DNA of 16,143 bases, from NCBI GenBank assembly GCA_947258465.1, contig CAMYIQ010000125.1:1-16143 (forward strand). The letters are read 5' to 3'. The notes below the pieces were generated by a model. The model was not told the DNA's origin. It did no database searches and saw nothing but the letters and a program-made list of their open reading frames with translations. The DNA comes from an uncultured Erythrobacter sp. (GTDB lineage Bacteria; Pseudomonadota; Alphaproteobacteria; Sphingomonadales; Sphingomonadaceae). The position numbers and the translations under genes were made by a program. Positions 14,096-16,143 of this stretch are shown here, piece after piece. Each line of letters opens with the position of its first letter. The stretch's first letter is position 1.

Positions 14096-15756
14096 TCGGT
14101 CGGGATCAGAGCATCGTAGAGGTCGTCGACTGCCAGCAAGCAGGCGGCGACCGCTTCGCGAAAGCCCTCGATCGAGGTGGTCGTCCCGTCTTCGCGCCGC
14201 GCTTCGCGGTAGGTCGATAGTTCCTCCACGATACCGATGGCGCCGATGTTGAGCGCAACCCCTGTCAGCGAATGGGCGGCTTTCGACAGCGCCTCGTCGT
14301 CATCGGCATCGACCGCCGCGAGCACTTCGCCGGCATATTTGGTGATATCGGTCTTGGCGGCGTCTCGCATCCTCGCGCGATAGGCCGGCGGCAGCTCGGT
14401 AAAGGCACGGCCGAACAGGTCGTGATCGAAGCGGGCCTCGTTTCGGCGAACATCGCGTCCGGAAATAAGCGCAGTGCGGATCGCGGTTTCCAGCGCATCC
14501 TTGCGCACGGGCTTTGCCAAGCAAGCCGTCATCCCTGCGGCCAGCAACCGTTCGCGCTCCGATTGTAGACTGTGCGCGGTCGCCCCGATGATCGGCGTAC
14601 GTGCGGCCGGACCGGTCAGCGCGCGGATCGCCTGCGTGGCCTGCTCGCCGTTCATGATCGGCATCATCACGTCCATCACGACGAGGTCGAATCCCTCGCG
14701 TCGCACTGCCTCCACAGCGGCCGCGCCATTCTCCACCGAGGTAACCTCGCATCCCAGTTCGTCGAGCAGGCGCTCTACGACATAGCGATTGCTCTCGGTG
14801 TCTTCCGCCACCAGGACGCGAGGCCGTTCGGGTATGCTGCCCGACGTTTCGGGCACGAGCAGCTCGCCCTGTTCCCCGGTAAATGCCGCGCTATGTTCCT
14901 CATCGGTCGCCGCTTCCTCGATCAGCCGGGAAGCGAGCTCGCCCAACTGCTCGGCGGCCTCGCGCGCGACAGAAAGGTCCTTCGCGCCGCTCTCGCCGAC
15001 TTGCGTCTCCAGGAGCTCGAGCCCGCCCGTAAGCGAGGCCAGAGGTGTGCGAATGGCATGCGCCATTTCGGAAATGAAGCGATTGCGCGCGTCCAGGGCA
15101 TCTTCTACCTGGCTCTTCGCGGCGGCCAGCTCAAGCTGCAGCGTGGCCAATTCACGCACCCGGCGCTCGGCCCGCAATTGCAGCGCTCGCACACTGCGTT
15201 CGTTGCGGCGTTCTTCGGTTATGTCGCGGACTATGGCGACGATGTGCGACGGGCGTTCTTCGGTGCGCGGTTCGCGTTTTATCGACCAGCGCAGCCAGCG
15301 CGTTTCGCCATTGTCCTGGCGGATGATGCGATGTTCGTATGTATGAGCGACGCCGGTCGGCCGGTCGCGGAAGAACTGTGTGCCCTCGCGCAGGATCCTG
15401 TCGCGGTCGAGCGGATGGATCGTCTCGACCAACTTTTCGAGCGTAGGATCCTCACCCTCGGAAGTGCCGAGAATCGAGCCGGCGCTGTCCGAAACCGTGA
15501 AACCGCGATCGCGCTCGCCATATGCGGCTGCCATCTGCGCGTTGGACAACGCACCCAGCAAGAGCGCGCTTTCGATCTCCAGCTTTTGCGCCAGGTCGCT
15601 TTCGCGCAGCCGCAAATCCTGATTGGCGCGGTACAATTCCTTCATGCGGTTTTCGAGCGCGGTTTCCGCGTCGCGCAGGGCGCGCTCTCGGCGCTCGAGC
15701 CGCGCGAAGAGCACTTCGACCATTTGGTCGGCCGGGATATCGTCCGGTCTATCCAT
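14089..15756 (-). CDS. PAS-DHp-receiver-HPt phosphorelay protein lacking the ATPase domain
   Basis: A 555-residue signalling protein, apparently soluble. Order: N-terminal coiled coil (15-70), a PAS domain (about 80-183, with EHRIIRQDNGETRWLRW), a second coiled coil (184-225), a HisKA/DHp-like helix pair with His233 in MAHAIRTPLASL, a receiver domain (312-430: E318-D319, Asp362, K415) and a C-terminal HPt domain with His495 in AHSLTGVALNIGA. It looks like a hybrid kinase, but the 60 residues between DHp and receiver hold no N, G1 or G2 box, so no HATPase_c domain is present. The acidic residue normally following the DHp histidine is Ala234, and the usual HPt Lys after H-x-L is Thr498. Autophosphorylation is therefore unlikely; it probably takes phosphate from another kinase and passes it to a regulator. 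ATG 15756 has GAGG six bases upstream and overlaps the previous gene (ATGGATAG); ATG 15768 is an alternative. Confidence 0.85.
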   Translation of the reverse strand: MDRPDDIPADQMVEVLFARLERRERALRDAETALENRMKELYRANQDLRLRESDLAQKLEIESALLLGALSNAQMAAAYGERDRGFTVSDSAGSILGTSEGEDPTLEKLVETIHPLDRDRILREGTQFFRDRPTGVAHTYEHRIIRQDNGETRWLRWSIKREPRTEERPSHIVAIVRDITEERRNERSVRALQLRAERRVRELATLQLELAAAKSQVEDALDARNRFISEMAHAIRTPLASLTGGLELLETQVGESGAKDLSVAREAAEQLGELASRLIEEAATDEEHSAAFTGEQGELLVPETSGSIPERPRVLVAEDTESNRYVVERLLDELGCEVTSVENGAAAVEAVRREGFDLVVMDVMMPIMNGEQATQAIRALTGPAARTPIIGATAHSLQSERERLLAAGMTACLAKPVRKDALETAIRTALISGRDVRRNEARFDHDLFGRAFTELPPAYRARMRDAAKTDITKYAGEVLAAVDADDDEALSKAAHSLTGVALNIGAIGIVEELSTYREARREDGTTTSIEGFREAVAACLLAVDDLYDALIPTDQ

Positions 15757-16143
15757 CCGCGACCTCATCAAGCAGCTTGGGGAGTGCTTCGATCAAATCC
15801 GTTTCGGTCGCGAACATGCCGTGATCGCCGTCATCGACCTGGTCCCCATCGACCAGAGTTACGATCCGTTTGAACGATCCGGGCGGGGCTGCCTCCGGAT
15901 GGTCGGTCACCAGCACGTCCATCGCATCGCGCCCGGCTTCGCTTGCCGCCGAATCGACCAGCGAAAAACCCTTGTCATGAGCGATCACCTCCACTCGCAA
16001 TGCCAGCGAGGCCTTGGCCAGACGGACCGCGATAGTGCCGCGCTCGCGCCATGTCTCATTCGCATGCGTCACGGCCTTCAACGGCAGTTCGAGCACCATC
16101 CGGGTTCCACCCTCTTTCCTGTTCTCGGCAGCAACGTCGCCAC
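15749..16143 (-). CDS. Sensor histidine kinase, C-terminal part (5' end outside window)
   Basis: The frame is open from the right edge to TAG 15751-15749, giving the last 130 or so residues of a larger protein. The first visible stretch, GDVAAENRKEGGTRMVLELP, is the typical end of a histidine-kinase ATPase domain (the strand pair after the G2 box). It is followed by about 110 residues that resemble a degenerate receiver domain: alternating strands and helices with MDVLVTDHPEA at the phospho-Asp position and a helix LIEALPKLLDEV at the end, but no clear receiver Lys or Thr. The ATG at 16099 is internal, not the real start. The stop overlaps the start of the PAS-DHp-REC-HPt gene by 8 bases, so the pair is translationally coupled, and this protein is the obvious ATPase partner of its neighbour. 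The sensor part and kinase family cannot be seen. Confidence 0.7.
   Translation of the reverse strand, partial: GDVAAENRKEGGTRMVLELPLKAVTHANETWRERGTIAVRLAKASLALRVEVIAHDKGFSLVDSAASEAGRDAMDVLVTDHPEAAPPGSFKRIVTLVDGDQVDDGDHGMFATETDLIEALPKLLDEVADG

Noticed and set aside
14572..15873. Plus-strand open frame of 433 codons opposite the kinase genes
   Set aside because: Antisense shadow crossing the overlap of two real genes. Other long plus-strand shadows (8128-9114 and 9285-10376) were rejected for the same reason.

Overview
The window is GC-rich, densely packed bacterial chromosome. The gene set and protein style point to an alphaproteobacterium of the Sphingomonadales, probably Erythrobacteraceae-like. 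The clearest hints are a RibB protein with an N-terminal helix-turn-helix and a degenerate RibA-like C-terminus, and a Wzx/Wzy exopolysaccharide cluster of sphingomonad type. The taxonomy is inferred from family knowledge; no search was run.

Layout. (1) Positions 1-1666, minus strand: riboflavin genes, with ribH running off the left edge and a ribBX-type gene. (2) 1837-3786, minus: a two-gene operon encoding an H-NOX haem sensor of nitric oxide followed by an NtrC/LuxO-type sigma-54 activator with an intact receiver domain. (3) 4042-7927, plus: an export lipoprotein (Wza-like), a chain-length/co-polymerase protein (Wzz-like) and an O-antigen ligase/polymerase, ending at a strong hairpin at 8071-8110. 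(4) 8140-12378, minus: flippase, two related GT2 glycosyltransferases and a GT4 glycosyltransferase, coupled by ATGA overlaps. (5) 12662-14095, plus: a single protein fusing a WecG/TagA glycosyltransferase to an initiating sugar-phosphate transferase. (6) 14089 to the right edge, minus: a PAS-DHp-REC-HPt protein without an ATPase domain, preceded by the 3' end of a histidine kinase gene that does carry the ATPase domain.

How the parts may work together. Both divergent intergenic regions (3787-4041 and 12379-12661) have the same design: a phased array of GCA-N3-TGC elements flanked by two outward-facing -24/-12 (sigma-54) promoter matches. In all, four sigma-54-type promoters would drive the H-NOX/activator operon, the wza-wzz-wzy operon, the flippase/glycosyltransferase operon and the wecG-PST fusion. 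The simplest reading is that the activator encoded at 1837-3249 binds the GCA-N3-TGC arrays, regulates itself and switches on the whole polysaccharide locus. Its phosphorylation state would be set by the split kinase/phosphorelay pair at the right end, with H-NOX adding nitric oxide (or redox) input. This resembles the Vibrio H-NOX/HqsK/LuxU/LuxO route but is rewired to control exopolysaccharide. The promoters, arrays and gene content are visible in the sequence; the wiring is inference.

No rRNA, tRNA, CRISPR array, insertion sequence or phage gene was recognised. No gene-free stretch exceeds 300 bases.
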